Of a stretch of DNA of 41,973 nucleotides, positions 1-8,394 are shown piece by piece. Within the stretch, counting starts at the first letter, position 1. Each line of letters starts with the position of its first letter. This DNA is from Chryseosolibacter indicum (GTDB lineage: Bacteria > Bacteroidota > Bacteroidia > Cytophagales > Cyclobacteriaceae). The notes beneath the pieces were generated by a model, which saw only the letters and a program-made list of their open reading frames with translations, did no database searches and was not told the DNA's origin. The stretch spans positions 1 to 41,973 of the forward strand of contig NZ_JAHESD010000053.1 of assembly GCF_018598585.1 (NCBI RefSeq), in the 5' to 3' direction. Made by a program: the position numbers and the translations under genes.

Positions 1-2
1 GT

Positions 3-1088
3 GCTTTGATATCGTTATTATCGATCTCAATTGGTTTTAATCTAAATAATCAATCAGGAAAAGTCGTGGAGGTATTTAATTTCTCTGATTATTTATTGAG
101 TTATTATGGAAGAATGCTTTTTTTTATTGGGTTTGGCGCTTTTACAATTTCAACAAAAGGAAATGTAGGAAAGTTATTGAATCCCCTTGATGCAGCGGAT
201 GGCGTAGAAAAGATTACAGGTGGTTTTGCCAACTATCTTAACCTCGCGTTAAATATTATCATTCCCGGAATTGCGTTATTATTTGGGTACTACGTCCGTA
301 CTAAAAAGGGTAAGTGGTGGTTCCTCATAACTTTTACGCTTGCCTTTTGCCTATTTGTTACCCTTGGATTCAGATATAGGATTGTGTTGCTTGTTGGGTC
401 TCTTGCGATAATTTACTATTTACTTAAACAAAAACGTCCTAATTTAATATGGTCAACAATATGTGTTTTCTTCTTTATTTCTTTCATGGGAATTATGAAT
501 TTAAGTCGGAGTTATAATAGGGGGTTAGACTTAACAAAGCTTCAAGGAAAGGATACACGCGGATATTATGAAAGCGGACTTCAGGAGGCAAAAATATTTC
601 AAACATCGGGTGCTGTTCTAACTTTAGTTCCCGACAAACACCCTTACGTCGGCTTGCGTCCAGTAATAGCAACACTATTGTTCCCAATTCCTAGTGCAAT
701 TTATACTGAAAAGAATTCGGCCGATTATTTATTCAGTGTTTTGGATACTATCTATAGCAAAAAATATAGCAAGGGTGCGGCATTTTTAATGTATGCAGAA
801 CATTTTTTAGCACTAGGGTGGTTTGGAGTTGTTATTGGTGGCTTTGCAATTGGATGGTTCTTCAGGAAACTTTGGAATTGGTATTTAATAAATCGGTTTA
901 ATCCTCTAATTACCGTAGCCTATGCTATAACAGTAATCTATCTTTATGTAATTATTTCGCGTGGTTATTTGCCTCAAGTAACAATGCTATTCTTCTTTAC
1001 AGTATTTCCTATATACCTAGTTATTAACGCCATTAAAAGGAAATTTAGAAATCATTCATTGAAAAAGATATACTATCGTGGCGCTTAA
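3..1088 (+). CDS. Oligosaccharide repeat-unit polymerase, Wzy-like (5' partial)
   Basis: This is an integral membrane protein with many hydrophobic segments, separated by a longer hydrophilic loop at roughly residues 165-255 that carries several charged residues and a proline-rich stretch. That topology and its place at the head of glycosyltransferase genes fit a Wzy-type polymerase, which joins lipid-linked repeat units on the periplasmic face of the inner membrane. The reading frame is open to the left edge, so the TTG at position 6 is not necessarily the start and the N-terminus is missing. Its last 11 bases overlap the next gene, which suggests co-transcription. Wzy proteins have poorly conserved sequences, so the call rests on topology and context. 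An O-antigen ligase-like protein is the main alternative. Confidence 0.6.
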   Translation, partial: ALISLLSISIGFNLNNQSGKVVEVFNFSDYLLSYYGRMLFFIGFGAFTISTKGNVGKLLNPLDAADGVEKITGGFANYLNLALNIIIPGIALLFGYYVRTKKGKWWFLITFTLAFCLFVTLGFRYRIVLLVGSLAIIYYLLKQKRPNLIWSTICVFFFISFMGIMNLSRSYNRGLDLTKLQGKDTRGYYESGLQEAKIFQTSGAVLTLVPDKHPYVGLRPVIATLLFPIPSAIYTEKNSADYLFSVLDTIYSKKYSKGAAFLMYAEHFLALGWFGVVIGGFAIGWFFRKLWNWYLINRFNPLITVAYAITVIYLYVIISRGYLPQVTMLFFFTVFPIYLVINAIKRKFRNHSLKKIYYRGA

Positions 1089-2163
1089 AAATATAGTCCA
1101 TATTGTAAATAATGTGGATAAAGTCAATTTTGGGGTATGGAATGCTGCAATATTTGGATCGCAGTATTTACAAAATAAATACGCTATTTCCTCATTCCTG
1201 TGGATATGTACTGTTGGGAATGAAGAGAGCATAAATAAGATTAACGTACCCTCCAAATTTTTAGGGCAAGAAATGAAATCGAGTGAAGCTTTGGTGGTAT
1301 TAATTAAACAAAGCTCTTTTGATATTGATTCTACATTAATAGTTACGCACGGCTGCTGGGGTATGCCTACGAAATTAGGACTACATTTGAAGCGCCTAGG
1401 TTTTAAATGGATTTACTCTCCTCATGGTATGCTGGAGCCGTGGAGTTTGAAGCAAAAATGGCTGAAGAAGTGGATATATTTCAATCTGTTTGAGAGAAAG
1501 TGGTTAGGAAAAGCAGATTGTATTCGAGCGGTAAGCAGGCGAGAGGCAGGTAATCTTAAAAAGTTATTTTCAAGCGCAATTAATGTTATAGAGAACGGTG
1601 TCGAAGTTGCTCCATTGGAAGATAAATCAACTGATGAAGAGCTTTATCTATTTATGGCAAGGCTACATCAAAAGAAAGGAATCCTTCCTTTAGCGCAAGC
1701 CTGGGATAAGATGATGCAAGGAGTACATGGAAAAAAATTAATTATTGCAGGACCTGATGAAGGAGAGCTTATTAAAATAAGACCTTATTTAAAAGGAAAT
1801 GTAGAATATATTGGTCCTGTTTATGGGGACGAAAAGATTAATTTACTGAAGCGCGCACATTACTATATTTTACCCTCATACAGTGAAGGATTTCCTACAA
1901 GTGTTGTTGAAGCTATGAGCTATGGGTTAATTCCAATAATTTCAGAAGGATGTAATTTTGAAACTGTATTTAATGAGAACTTAGGCTATAAGGTGGAGCC
2001 TTCTTTAGACTCCATAAAATCTGTGCTGAAGGAGCTTAAGGATAAAAAGTTTGACAAGGGGTTGTCTTTTAGAAACTGGCAGTTCGTTTCTAATTGTAAC
2101 TCAGAAGCATCTATAGCAGAAAAGCTTTTTAAGCTTTATGTAGATATTGTCGGAAGTAAATAA
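1078..2163 (+). CDS. Glycosyltransferase family 4 (GT-B fold)
   Basis: This is probably a retaining sugar transferase that acts on the cytoplasmic face of the membrane and adds a sugar to the lipid-linked repeat unit. The C-terminal half has the GT4 signature: ENG at residues 172-174, ARLHQKKG near 194-201, and the nucleotide-sugar-binding EX7E motif as E270-GFPTSVV-E278. The N-terminal half contains the HG(X)WG and SPHGMLEPW stretches typical of Bacteroidota members. The GTG at 1078 is the first plausible start and overlaps the polymerase gene by 11 bases. No close internal ATG would preserve the N-terminal beta strand (NIVHIVNNVD). The donor sugar cannot be read from the sequence. Confidence 0.88.
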   Translation: MALKNIVHIVNNVDKVNFGVWNAAIFGSQYLQNKYAISSFLWICTVGNEESINKINVPSKFLGQEMKSSEALVVLIKQSSFDIDSTLIVTHGCWGMPTKLGLHLKRLGFKWIYSPHGMLEPWSLKQKWLKKWIYFNLFERKWLGKADCIRAVSRREAGNLKKLFSSAINVIENGVEVAPLEDKSTDEELYLFMARLHQKKGILPLAQAWDKMMQGVHGKKLIIAGPDEGELIKIRPYLKGNVEYIGPVYGDEKINLLKRAHYYILPSYSEGFPTSVVEAMSYGLIPIISEGCNFETVFNENLGYKVEPSLDSIKSVLKELKDKKFDKGLSFRNWQFVSNCNSEASIAEKLFKLYVDIVGSK

Positions 2164-2174
2164 ACAGTAACAAA

Positions 2175-2732
2175 ATGGAGAGCGGCAAGGTTAGATTAGA
2201 CCTTTACAACAACTCGTGGTATTCTCCAAAAGCGGGGAAACTTAAGCAAATACTTTGGTATTTTATTAATGTCCTTTTTTTTATCAACCCTTTCAATCCG
2301 GCGAGTTCACTTAAAGTTTTATTGCTAAAATTTTTTGGATGTAAAATAGGTAATGGTGTTACTATTAAGCCCGGAGTAAGTATTAAATACCCGTGGCTGT
2401 TAGAAATTGGGAACCATACATGGATTGGTGAGAATGTATGGATAGACAACCTTGTATTGGTCAAGATTGGAAATAACTGCTGCATTTCACAAGGAGGGAT
2501 GTTATTAACCGGAAATCACAATTATAAAAGTGTAACATTTGATTTGATGATAGGAGAAATTATCCTTGAAGATGGGACATGGATAGGAGCACTAAGTTTA
2601 GTTGGACCGGGAGTTAATTGCGGAACTCATTCAGTGCTTTCTGTCAATTCAGTTGCTTCATCTAATCTGGAACCTTACACGGTTTACAGAGGAAACCCTG
2701 CAATAGCAATTAAGGCTCGCGTTATTTCTTAG
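2175..2732 (+). CDS. Putative colanic-acid-type acetyltransferase, WcaF-like
   Basis: The protein has 185 residues, the usual size for WcaF-type O-acetyltransferases. It belongs to the left-handed parallel beta-helix (hexapeptide repeat) superfamily that transfers acetyl from acetyl-CoA. Visible features are an N-terminal YNNSWY stretch, a hydrophobic patch at about residues 25-45, hexapeptide-like turns (IGNGVTI, IGNHTWIGENVWI, IGNNCCIS), the probable catalytic LLTGNHNY around residue 115, and a C-terminal YRGNPAIAIKAR, which is the typical end of such enzymes. It starts at an ATG 11 bases after the glycosyltransferase stop. It probably decorates the polysaccharide made by this locus. The acceptor is unknown. 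Confidence 0.85.
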   Translation: MESGKVRLDLYNNSWYSPKAGKLKQILWYFINVLFFINPFNPASSLKVLLLKFFGCKIGNGVTIKPGVSIKYPWLLEIGNHTWIGENVWIDNLVLVKIGNNCCISQGGMLLTGNHNYKSVTFDLMIGEIILEDGTWIGALSLVGPGVNCGTHSVLSVNSVASSNLEPYTVYRGNPAIAIKARVIS

Positions 2733-2788
2733 TATTGTTTTATCAAATCTCTTATAGCTTCAACTCAGGTCCTGTTTAATTAATAATC

Positions 2789-3538
2789 ATGAAAGTTTCA
2801 CTTATTACAGTTTCCTATAATTCGGCAGCTACTATTGAGGATACTATAAAGTCGGTGGTGTCTCAAGATTACAAGGATATTGAGTACATCATTGTTGATG
2901 GAAAATCAAAAGATAATACAGTTAATATTATAAAGTCTTATGATTCCAATATAAGTAAGTGGATCAGTGAGCCAGATAAAGGTATCTATGATGCCATGAA
3001 TAAAGGATTAAAGATGACTTCAGGCGAAGTTGTCGGAATGCTAAATTCGGATGATTATTATTTTGATAATCATATTATATCAAAAGTGGCGGATGCTTTT
3101 GAAGATCCTTCTGTAGATGCTGTATTTGGAAATCTTATCGTTGTTGATCCAGATAGACTGGATAAAATAGTTCGTCTTTACTCAGCAAAGAAATGGCACC
3201 CAGAAAAATTTGCGAAGGGTTTTATGCCGCCCCATCCTACATTCTTTGTTCGGAGAAAATACTATGAACAGTTTGGTCTATTCAAGACGGACTATAAGAT
3301 TGCTTCTGACTATGAATTACTGATCCGCTTCTTGTACGTTCATAAACTTAAATACAAGTATCTTCCCTTTACCATGGTTGTCATGCGGCAAGGGGGTGTG
3401 AGTTCAAGTGGTATTAAGAGCAATATAATCTTAAACAAGGAAATTAAACGTGCGTGTCTTGAGAATGGTCTTAAGACAAACCTTCCGCTGATCTATATGA
3501 AATATTTTACGAAGGTTTTTGAGTTGGTTGGAAATTAG
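2789..3538 (+). CDS. Glycosyltransferase family 2 (GT-A fold, WcaA-like)
   Basis: This is an inverting GT-A glycosyltransferase, probably cytoplasmic or membrane-associated, that adds a sugar during repeat-unit assembly. The N-terminus has the classic KVSLITVSYNSA strand, then VDGKSKDNT at residues 36-44, SEPDKGIYDAMNKG near 60-73, and the metal/nucleotide site LNSDDY at 85-90. These match the small WcaA/WcaE-like GT2 proteins of about 250 residues. The stop codon TAG at 3536-3538 is also the first part of the downstream heptad repeat array, so the array starts without any spacer. The donor sugar cannot be predicted. Confidence 0.88.
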   Translation: MKVSLITVSYNSAATIEDTIKSVVSQDYKDIEYIIVDGKSKDNTVNIIKSYDSNISKWISEPDKGIYDAMNKGLKMTSGEVVGMLNSDDYYFDNHIISKVADAFEDPSVDAVFGNLIVVDPDRLDKIVRLYSAKKWHPEKFAKGFMPPHPTFFVRRKYYEQFGLFKTDYKIASDYELLIRFLYVHKLKYKYLPFTMVVMRQGGVSSSGIKSNIILNKEIKRACLENGLKTNLPLIYMKYFTKVFELVGN

Positions 3539-3858
3539 TCAATGGTCAGTCATTAGTCAATAGTCAATGGTCATTAGGCACTGGGTATTGGGCATTAGGT
3601 ATTTAGTCAGTGGTCAACAGTCAATAGTCAGTGGTCAATAGTCATTAGCCAAAGGTCAATGGTGATTGGCATTGGGAAGTACTGATTAGGGATTGGGTAT
3701 AATGCAGGCATTAGGTATTGGGCACTGGGTACTGGGCATTAGGCCGTTGGACACTTGCCACTGGGCATTAGGCATTAGGTATTTAGTCAAGGGTCAGTGG
3801 TCAATAGTGAATGGTCAGTGGTCAGTAGTCAATGGTCAGTAGATAGTAGTCAGTAGTT
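3533..3858 (+). repeat. Degenerate heptanucleotide tandem repeat array
   Basis: This accounts for most of the 397-base gap between the GT2 gene and the SDR gene. It is built of 7-base units of two related types, alternating in blocks: AGTCAAT-like (also GGTCAGT, AGTCATT) and GGGCATT-like (also AGGTATT, GGGCACT). The approximate order is A block 3533-3576, B block 3576-3603, A block 3605-3665, a decayed B-rich block 3666-3780, and A block 3782-3858. The 19-mer GGCATTAGGTATTTAGTCA occurs twice exactly, at 3591-3609 and 3771-3789. The period of 7 is not coding. It resembles the heptameric short tandem repeats known from cyanobacteria and seen in some Bacteroidota intergenic regions. I see no clear terminator or gene in the remaining bases 3859-3935. 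Confidence 0.85.
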
Positions 3859-3935
3859 AAATGGGGGTGAAGGAATAGTTCGGGTAGTATGGTATTAGTA
3901 AATACCATTAATTAGTAATCTCAAATAATTGTAAC

Positions 3936-4862
3936 TTGAAAATATTTATTACGGGGGTATCAGGTTTTGCAGGTTCGAGTCTTGTACGATACTTCAATGA
4001 TGTTAAAGGTGTTTCTTTAGTTGGGCATAGTCGTGAGGTGAAAAAAGCAACGGAGAAGTTTAAAGGATACAATATCGAAATTGTCCCTGATTACTCTATT
4101 GAGGTTTTTAACAGGTTAGGTATTGATTGTATTATTCATCTCGCGGGGATAGCCCATGACCTAAGCAATACCTATGGCCCTTCTGATTATTATGAAGTAA
4201 ACAATAATAGCACCAGGAGGCTATACGACGAGTTCCTTCAATCAAATGTTAAGAAGTTTATTTTTATAAGCTCTATTAAAGCAGCTGTTGATACTGCGTC
4301 AAGTCCTGTTGATGAGGGTGTAGAGCCTTCTCCTGTTTCTGATTATGGGAAGTCTAAGTTTATGGCCGAGCAATACATCCAGCAACAAAAGCTTTCCGAG
4401 AATAAAAGTTATTACATATTCAGACCCTGTATGATTCATGGCCCTGGTAATAAGGGGAATCTGAACTTACTCTATAAGTTTGTAAAGGCAAGGTTGCCTT
4501 ACCCCTTTGGAGGTTTCAGAAACAAAAGGTCTTTTCTCAGTGTAGATAATTTCACTTTCATTGTTCATGAATTTACTATGGGAAATTATGCATCTGGAAT
4601 TTATCATCTTGCAGATGACGGATATCTATCTACAACTGAGTTATATAAAATCATTTCTAAGACAATTGGCATAAATCCAATATCTCTAAATATTCCTCCT
4701 GCTGTTTTAAGGCAAGTATTTAATGTGATAGGCAAAAGACGGATGCTGGACAAGTTGACGGAGGATATGATGGTATCCAATGAAAAAGTTGTCAAGGCAA
4801 TTGGAAAACCTTTGCCGATTGGGATTGAAGAGGGGGTGAGGAGGACAATAAATAGTTTTTGA
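3936..4862 (+). CDS. NAD(P)-dependent nucleotide-sugar epimerase/reductase, WbpV/WreQ-like SDR
   Basis: This is an extended short-chain dehydrogenase acting on a UDP-sugar. The nucleotide-binding motif is GVSGFAG at residues 7-13, an SSIK stretch lies at 112-115, and the catalytic pair sits in Y137-GKS-K141. The length of 308 residues is closer to WbpV/WreQ-type 4-ketoreductases than to GalE (about 340), and the SSIK context also resembles that subgroup from memory. It is followed by a WbpL/WreU-like transferase, the usual partner in QuiNAc/FucNAc pathways. The TTG start at 3936 is required, because the Rossmann strand KIFITG follows at once. The gene is flanked on both sides by repeat arrays. 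A UDP-hexose 4-epimerase activity is the alternative. Confidence 0.78.
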   Translation: MKIFITGVSGFAGSSLVRYFNDVKGVSLVGHSREVKKATEKFKGYNIEIVPDYSIEVFNRLGIDCIIHLAGIAHDLSNTYGPSDYYEVNNNSTRRLYDEFLQSNVKKFIFISSIKAAVDTASSPVDEGVEPSPVSDYGKSKFMAEQYIQQQKLSENKSYYIFRPCMIHGPGNKGNLNLLYKFVKARLPYPFGGFRNKRSFLSVDNFTFIVHEFTMGNYASGIYHLADDGYLSTTELYKIISKTIGINPISLNIPPAVLRQVFNVIGKRRMLDKLTEDMMVSNEKVVKAIGKPLPIGIEEGVRRTINSF

Positions 4863-4945
4863 ATTAGTCGTCAGTTATCAGTTCCTGTTGCCGGTTTCGG
4901 TTGCCTGTTCCAGATACCAGTTTCCTGTTTGTCCCTTGTTTTCCC
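4862..4945 (+). repeat. Second, degraded heptad-like repeat tract
   Basis: Directly after the SDR stop there is a low-complexity tract with a period near 7, with units such as GTCAGTT, ATCAGTT, CCTGTTG, CCGGTTT and AGTTTCC, which decays into a pyrimidine-rich run. It opens with AATTAGTC at 4862-4869, the same octamer that opens the upstream array at 3533-3540. In both cases the octamer overlaps the stop codon of the preceding gene. The rest of the gap to 4991 is AT-rich and holds no gene I can see. Confidence 0.6.
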
Positions 4946-4991
4946 TTATTCTATTCAAGTTAATTTATTTCCAATATTCCTTTAATACTGT

Positions 4992-5960
4992 ATGTTGCCT
5001 TATCTGATACTAGCAGTTCTTTTATTCGTAATTGAATTATTATTTTTTAAAGTAGCTGATCGTTTTAATATTATAGATAAGCCTAACCAACGCAGCTCTC
5101 ATACGAAGCCAGTAATAAGAGGTGGAGGGATGATCTTCGTGGTGGCTGTTCTTATATGGTTTGTTTATAGCGGTTTTTTGTGGCCGTGGTTTGTAATTGC
5201 ACTTGCTGCCATAGCCTTTATCAGCTTTGCTGATGATATTAAGTCTCAGCCCTCGCTGCTTCGCTTTATGGTGCACTTAGGTGCTGTGATAATGATGTTT
5301 TACGAGGTTGGATTATTTGTATGGCCCTGGTGGTTATTGATCCTTGTTCTAATTGTCGCAATAGGTGCTTTAAATACTTTTAATTTCATGGATGGAATTA
5401 ATGGTATTACGGGAATGTATGCCCAGGTTAGTCTTTCTACTTTTCTCTTCATTGATCAGAAGATTTATGATTTTACAGAAGAGTCATTGGTGATTACGTC
5501 ACTTATATCAGTTGTTGTGTTTCTTTTCTTTAATTACAGGAAGAAGGCCAAGTGTTTTGCGGGAGATGTAGGAAGTATCAGCATCGCCTTCGTGCAACTA
5601 TTTCTGCTTTTGCAACTCATTTTTGAAACCGGTAACTTTCTTTGGGTAATTATGGTATTGGTTTATGGTGTTGATTCCGTTATAACAATATTGTACCGGT
5701 TAAAAAGGAAGGAGAATATTTTTAAGCCACACCGTACACATTTATATCAATATTTGTCTAACGAATTTAAAGTACCCCATCGTTTTGTATCCCTTGTATA
5801 TGGATTGTTGCAGTTAATGCTTAATGTGTTTCTTATCTATTTTATCATTGGAAATAGTTTCAGTATGGTTGTTCTCATAGCGTTTTTATATGTTGTTGCT
5901 TATGTTATTATTCGCGAGTGGTTACTCAGAAAGTTAGCATTGTCTCCAACAGGCCGTTAA
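4992..5960 (+). CDS. Polyprenyl-phosphate N-acetylhexosamine-1-phosphate transferase, WecA/WbpL-like
   Basis: This is a polytopic inner-membrane enzyme of the MraY/WecA family that transfers a HexNAc-1-phosphate from UDP to undecaprenyl phosphate and so starts glycan assembly. Conserved sites are DKPNQRSSHTKPVIRGGG at residues 29-46, the Mg-binding DD at 81-82, NFMDGINGITG at 131-141, GDVGS at 191-195, and the late cytoplasmic loop PHRTHLYQ near 240. About ten hydrophobic segments are visible. At 322 residues it has the size of WbpL/WbcO rather than MraY. Together with the preceding SDR it resembles the wbpV-wbpL arrangement. A second, unrelated initiating transferase follows directly. Confidence 0.88.
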   Translation: MLPYLILAVLLFVIELLFFKVADRFNIIDKPNQRSSHTKPVIRGGGMIFVVAVLIWFVYSGFLWPWFVIALAAIAFISFADDIKSQPSLLRFMVHLGAVIMMFYEVGLFVWPWWLLILVLIVAIGALNTFNFMDGINGITGMYAQVSLSTFLFIDQKIYDFTEESLVITSLISVVVFLFFNYRKKAKCFAGDVGSISIAFVQLFLLLQLIFETGNFLWVIMVLVYGVDSVITILYRLKRKENIFKPHRTHLYQYLSNEFKVPHRFVSLVYGLLQLMLNVFLIYFIIGNSFSMVVLIAFLYVVAYVIIREWLLRKLALSPTGR

Positions 5961-5985
5961 GGGAACACAATATAGCTGAGCACAA

Positions 5986-6582
5986 GTGGCCTCTTTCCAT
6001 TTATACAGAAGATACGGTAAGCGATTATTCGATGTTATCCTAGCGTTTGCAGGAATGATCGTATTTTCGTGGTTGTATGTTGTGATCATTTTTGTTTATT
6101 TAATTCAAAGAGAACTCCCCATATTTTTTCTTCAAAAGAGAGTTGGACTAGGCGGTTCGTTGTTTTCTCTTATTAAGTTTCGTACACTGTCAATCGATGA
6201 AACAAGGTCTTTACAGGGAAGGAGATTTTGGTGGGGAAACTTTTTGAGAGCTACTTCCCTGGATGAGTTGCCGCAGCTATGGAATGTACTAAAAGGAGAT
6301 ATGTCTTTAGTTGGGCCAAGACCACTGCCAGATTATTACTTACCGTTATATTCCAGAGAACAGTTGCGTCGGCATGAAGTAAGGCCTGGCGTTACAGGTC
6401 TCGCGCAAGTAAATGGACGGAATAGATTGTCATGGAAGGAGAAATTTCGATTTGATGTTTATTACGTTGAAAACGTTTCGTTATTTCTTGACCTTCAAAT
6501 CATTTTTAAGACTATTGTGCTGTTGTTATCTCTTAAAAAAGATGTTTCTTTAAATGAAGAAAGATTTACAGGTAATGAATAA
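5986..6582 (+). CDS. pglC: Sugar transferase, PglC-like monotopic phosphoglycosyltransferase
   Basis: This small bacterial sugar-transferase protein (198 residues, PglC size, without the extra N-terminal membrane helices of WcaJ) transfers a sugar-1-phosphate to undecaprenyl phosphate. It has one re-entrant hydrophobic helix at residues 15-38, KFRTL near 65, the catalytic Asp-Glu dyad in SLDELPQLWNVLKGDMSLVG, the PRPLP turn, and RPGVTGLAQVNGRN. The GTG at 5986 gives the normal N-terminus (LYRRYGKRLFD). The next two genes are PglD-like and PglE-like, so diNAc-bacillosamine-1-phosphate is the likely substrate. That assignment is an inference from context. Confidence 0.85.
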   Translation: MASFHLYRRYGKRLFDVILAFAGMIVFSWLYVVIIFVYLIQRELPIFFLQKRVGLGGSLFSLIKFRTLSIDETRSLQGRRFWWGNFLRATSLDELPQLWNVLKGDMSLVGPRPLPDYYLPLYSREQLRRHEVRPGVTGLAQVNGRNRLSWKEKFRFDVYYVENVSLFLDLQIIFKTIVLLLSLKKDVSLNEERFTGNE

Positions 6583-7210
6583 AATAATAGTGTATGGAGC
6601 TGGGGGATTTGGAAGAGAAACAGCGTTAATGATCCGGCAAATTAACGTTCAAAGTATCAGGTGGAACTTAATTGGCTTTTGTGACGATGGGCTATCGGCG
6701 GGAAAGGTTGTTGATGGATTACCTGTACTCGGAGGGATTGATCATCTCAATGAGGTTCAGGAAGAGACAGCAGTTGCAATAGCCATTGCTGATCCTAAGA
6801 TCAGGAAAAGCATTCGTGAAAAAATTGTTAATACTAAAATAAATTTTCCTGTTCTAGTTCATCCTTCCGTAATGTTAGGCGATGCTGAACGAAATTCGAT
6901 TGGTGAAGGAACGATAATTACTGCGGGTAATATTCTCACTACCAATATTCATATCGGATCATTCGTCATTATTAACTTGGCTAATACAATTGGTCATGAT
7001 GTAACAATTGACTCTTATACTTCTATTATGCCAGGTTGTTCACTTTCTGGTTTTATAGATATTGAAACGGAGGTGATGGTGGGGACAGGTGCGAGGCTTT
7101 TACCGCAGGTAAAGGTTGGGAAAGGTAGTAAAGTTGGAGCAGGTGCGGTTGTAACTAATTCTGTAAATGCAGGAACAACTGTAGTTGGCGTACCCGCGAA
7201 ATCTATTTAA
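6575..7210 (+). CDS. pglD: UDP-4-amino-sugar N-acetyltransferase, PglD/NeuD family
   Basis: The enzyme acetylates the 4-amino group of UDP-4-amino-4,6-dideoxy-GlcNAc, using acetyl-CoA, to give UDP-diNAc-bacillosamine. The N-terminal Rossmann-like domain starts with KIIVYGAGGFGRET, and the C-terminal half is a left-handed beta-helix with the catalytic histidine in NTIGHDVTIDSY. It ends in the standard VVGVPAKSI. I chose the ATG at 6575, because the open frame from 6554 adds only seven residues before the conserved strand. It overlaps the PglC-like gene by 8 bases, so translation is probably coupled. A NeuD-like O-acetyltransferase is the alternative, but the neighbouring aminotransferase favours PglD. 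Confidence 0.82.
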   Translation: MNKIIVYGAGGFGRETALMIRQINVQSIRWNLIGFCDDGLSAGKVVDGLPVLGGIDHLNEVQEETAVAIAIADPKIRKSIREKIVNTKINFPVLVHPSVMLGDAERNSIGEGTIITAGNILTTNIHIGSFVIINLANTIGHDVTIDSYTSIMPGCSLSGFIDIETEVMVGTGARLLPQVKVGKGSKVGAGAVVTNSVNAGTTVVGVPAKSI

Positions 7211-7260
7211 ATAATAATGTATATGTTTATATTTTCAATGAAATAAAAAAAGATCAGTAA

Positions 7261-8394
7261 TTGAATAAACGGATATATCTTTCACCTCCTCACGTGAGTG
7301 GGGATGAGATGGATTTTTTAAAAGATGCAATTGATTCAAACTGGATAGCTCCGGTAGGGCCACATGTTGAGGCGTTTGAACGAGAGTTGGGAGTGCTTCT
7401 GCGATTGCCTAACGTAGTTTGCGTTAGTTCGGGAACGGCAGCAATTCATTTGGGTTTATTATCCTTAGGCGTTCAAAAAGGAGATGAGGTTATTTGTTCA
7501 AGTCTCACTTTTTGCGCTTCAGCTAATCCCATTGTCTATTGTGGGGCTACACCTGTGTTTGTTGATTCTGAGGAAGATTCCTGGAATGTCGATCCTCATC
7601 TTCTCGAGGAGGCAATAGAAGACAGAATTAAAAAAAAATCGAAGAGGCCCAAGGCAATTGTTGTGGTGCACCTATACGGGATGCCGGCTAATATGAATGC
7701 AATTCTATCTATTGCAAAAAAGTATGAGATATCAGTACTGGAAGATTCTGCAGAGGCATTAGGTTCGTTATACGAAGGTAAGCCATTAGGAACATTAGGA
7801 GACGTTGGTATACTTTCATTCAATGGGAACAAAATCATTACAACATCAGGAGGAGGAGCTTTACTTTCTCCGAATAGAAATATTCTTTCACGTGCGCGCT
7901 TTTTAAGACAAGAAGCAAAAGAATCAGTACCTTATTATCAACATCGAGAAATCGGCTACAACTACAGGTTTAGCAATGTGCTTGCATCATTAGGTCGAGC
8001 ACAGATTAAAGTTTTGACAGAAAGGGTAGAGAAGAGAAGAGCAATATTTGAACAATACTATGCGGAACTAACGAATTGTGAAGCTGTTTCTTTCCAACCA
8101 GAATTAGAAGGTTCATACTCCAATCGATGGCTCACTGTGATGCTGTTTAAAGGTCATGAAAAAGCAGAAACAATAAGGCTTTTACTAGAACGGATGAATA
8201 TAGAAAGTAGGAGGGTATGGAAACCTATGCATCTTCAACCTATATTTAAAGAATGTGCTGCCTACCTTAATGGTGTTTCAGAGAATCTTTTTAACTACGG
8301 ATTATGTGTTCCTTCAGGAACAAGTTTAACTTCCGCGGACGTTTCAATGATTGCAAACATTATTAAAGATCAACTTAATGCTAGCTCTAATTAA
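7261..8394 (+). CDS. pglE: DegT/DnrJ/EryC1 aminotransferase, PglE-like
   Basis: This PLP-dependent sugar aminotransferase (377 residues, typical) converts a UDP-4-keto-6-deoxy-HexNAc to its 4-amino sugar with glutamate as amino donor. Visible sites are SSGTAAIHLG at residues 56-65, the cofactor-ring aspartate in EDSAEALGS (D162), and the Schiff-base lysine K191 in SFNGNKIITTSGGGA. The C-terminal half has the REIGYNYRFSNVLASLG stretch of this family. The TTG at 7261 is the start that gives the usual N-terminus (KRIYLSPPHVSGDE). The substrate should come from the PglF-like dehydratase at the end of this locus and the product should go to the PglD-like enzyme. Confidence 0.85.
   Translation: MNKRIYLSPPHVSGDEMDFLKDAIDSNWIAPVGPHVEAFERELGVLLRLPNVVCVSSGTAAIHLGLLSLGVQKGDEVICSSLTFCASANPIVYCGATPVFVDSEEDSWNVDPHLLEEAIEDRIKKKSKRPKAIVVVHLYGMPANMNAILSIAKKYEISVLEDSAEALGSLYEGKPLGTLGDVGILSFNGNKIITTSGGGALLSPNRNILSRARFLRQEAKESVPYYQHREIGYNYRFSNVLASLGRAQIKVLTERVEKRRAIFEQYYAELTNCEAVSFQPELEGSYSNRWLTVMLFKGHEKAETIRLLLERMNIESRRVWKPMHLQPIFKECAAYLNGVSENLFNYGLCVPSGTSLTSADVSMIANIIKDQLNASSN

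Noticed and set aside
3533-3858. The repeat array as a CRISPR
   Set aside because: Units are 7 bases long, continuous and without spacers, and no cas gene is in the window.
6554-6574. ATG at 6554 as the pglD start
   Set aside because: It adds seven residues that are not part of the conserved Rossmann strand, while the ATG at 6575 starts directly before KIIVYGAGG.
8351-8377. TTG at 8351 as the xrtF start
   Set aside because: The ATG at 8378 gives a normal N-terminus and a shorter overlap with the aminotransferase gene.
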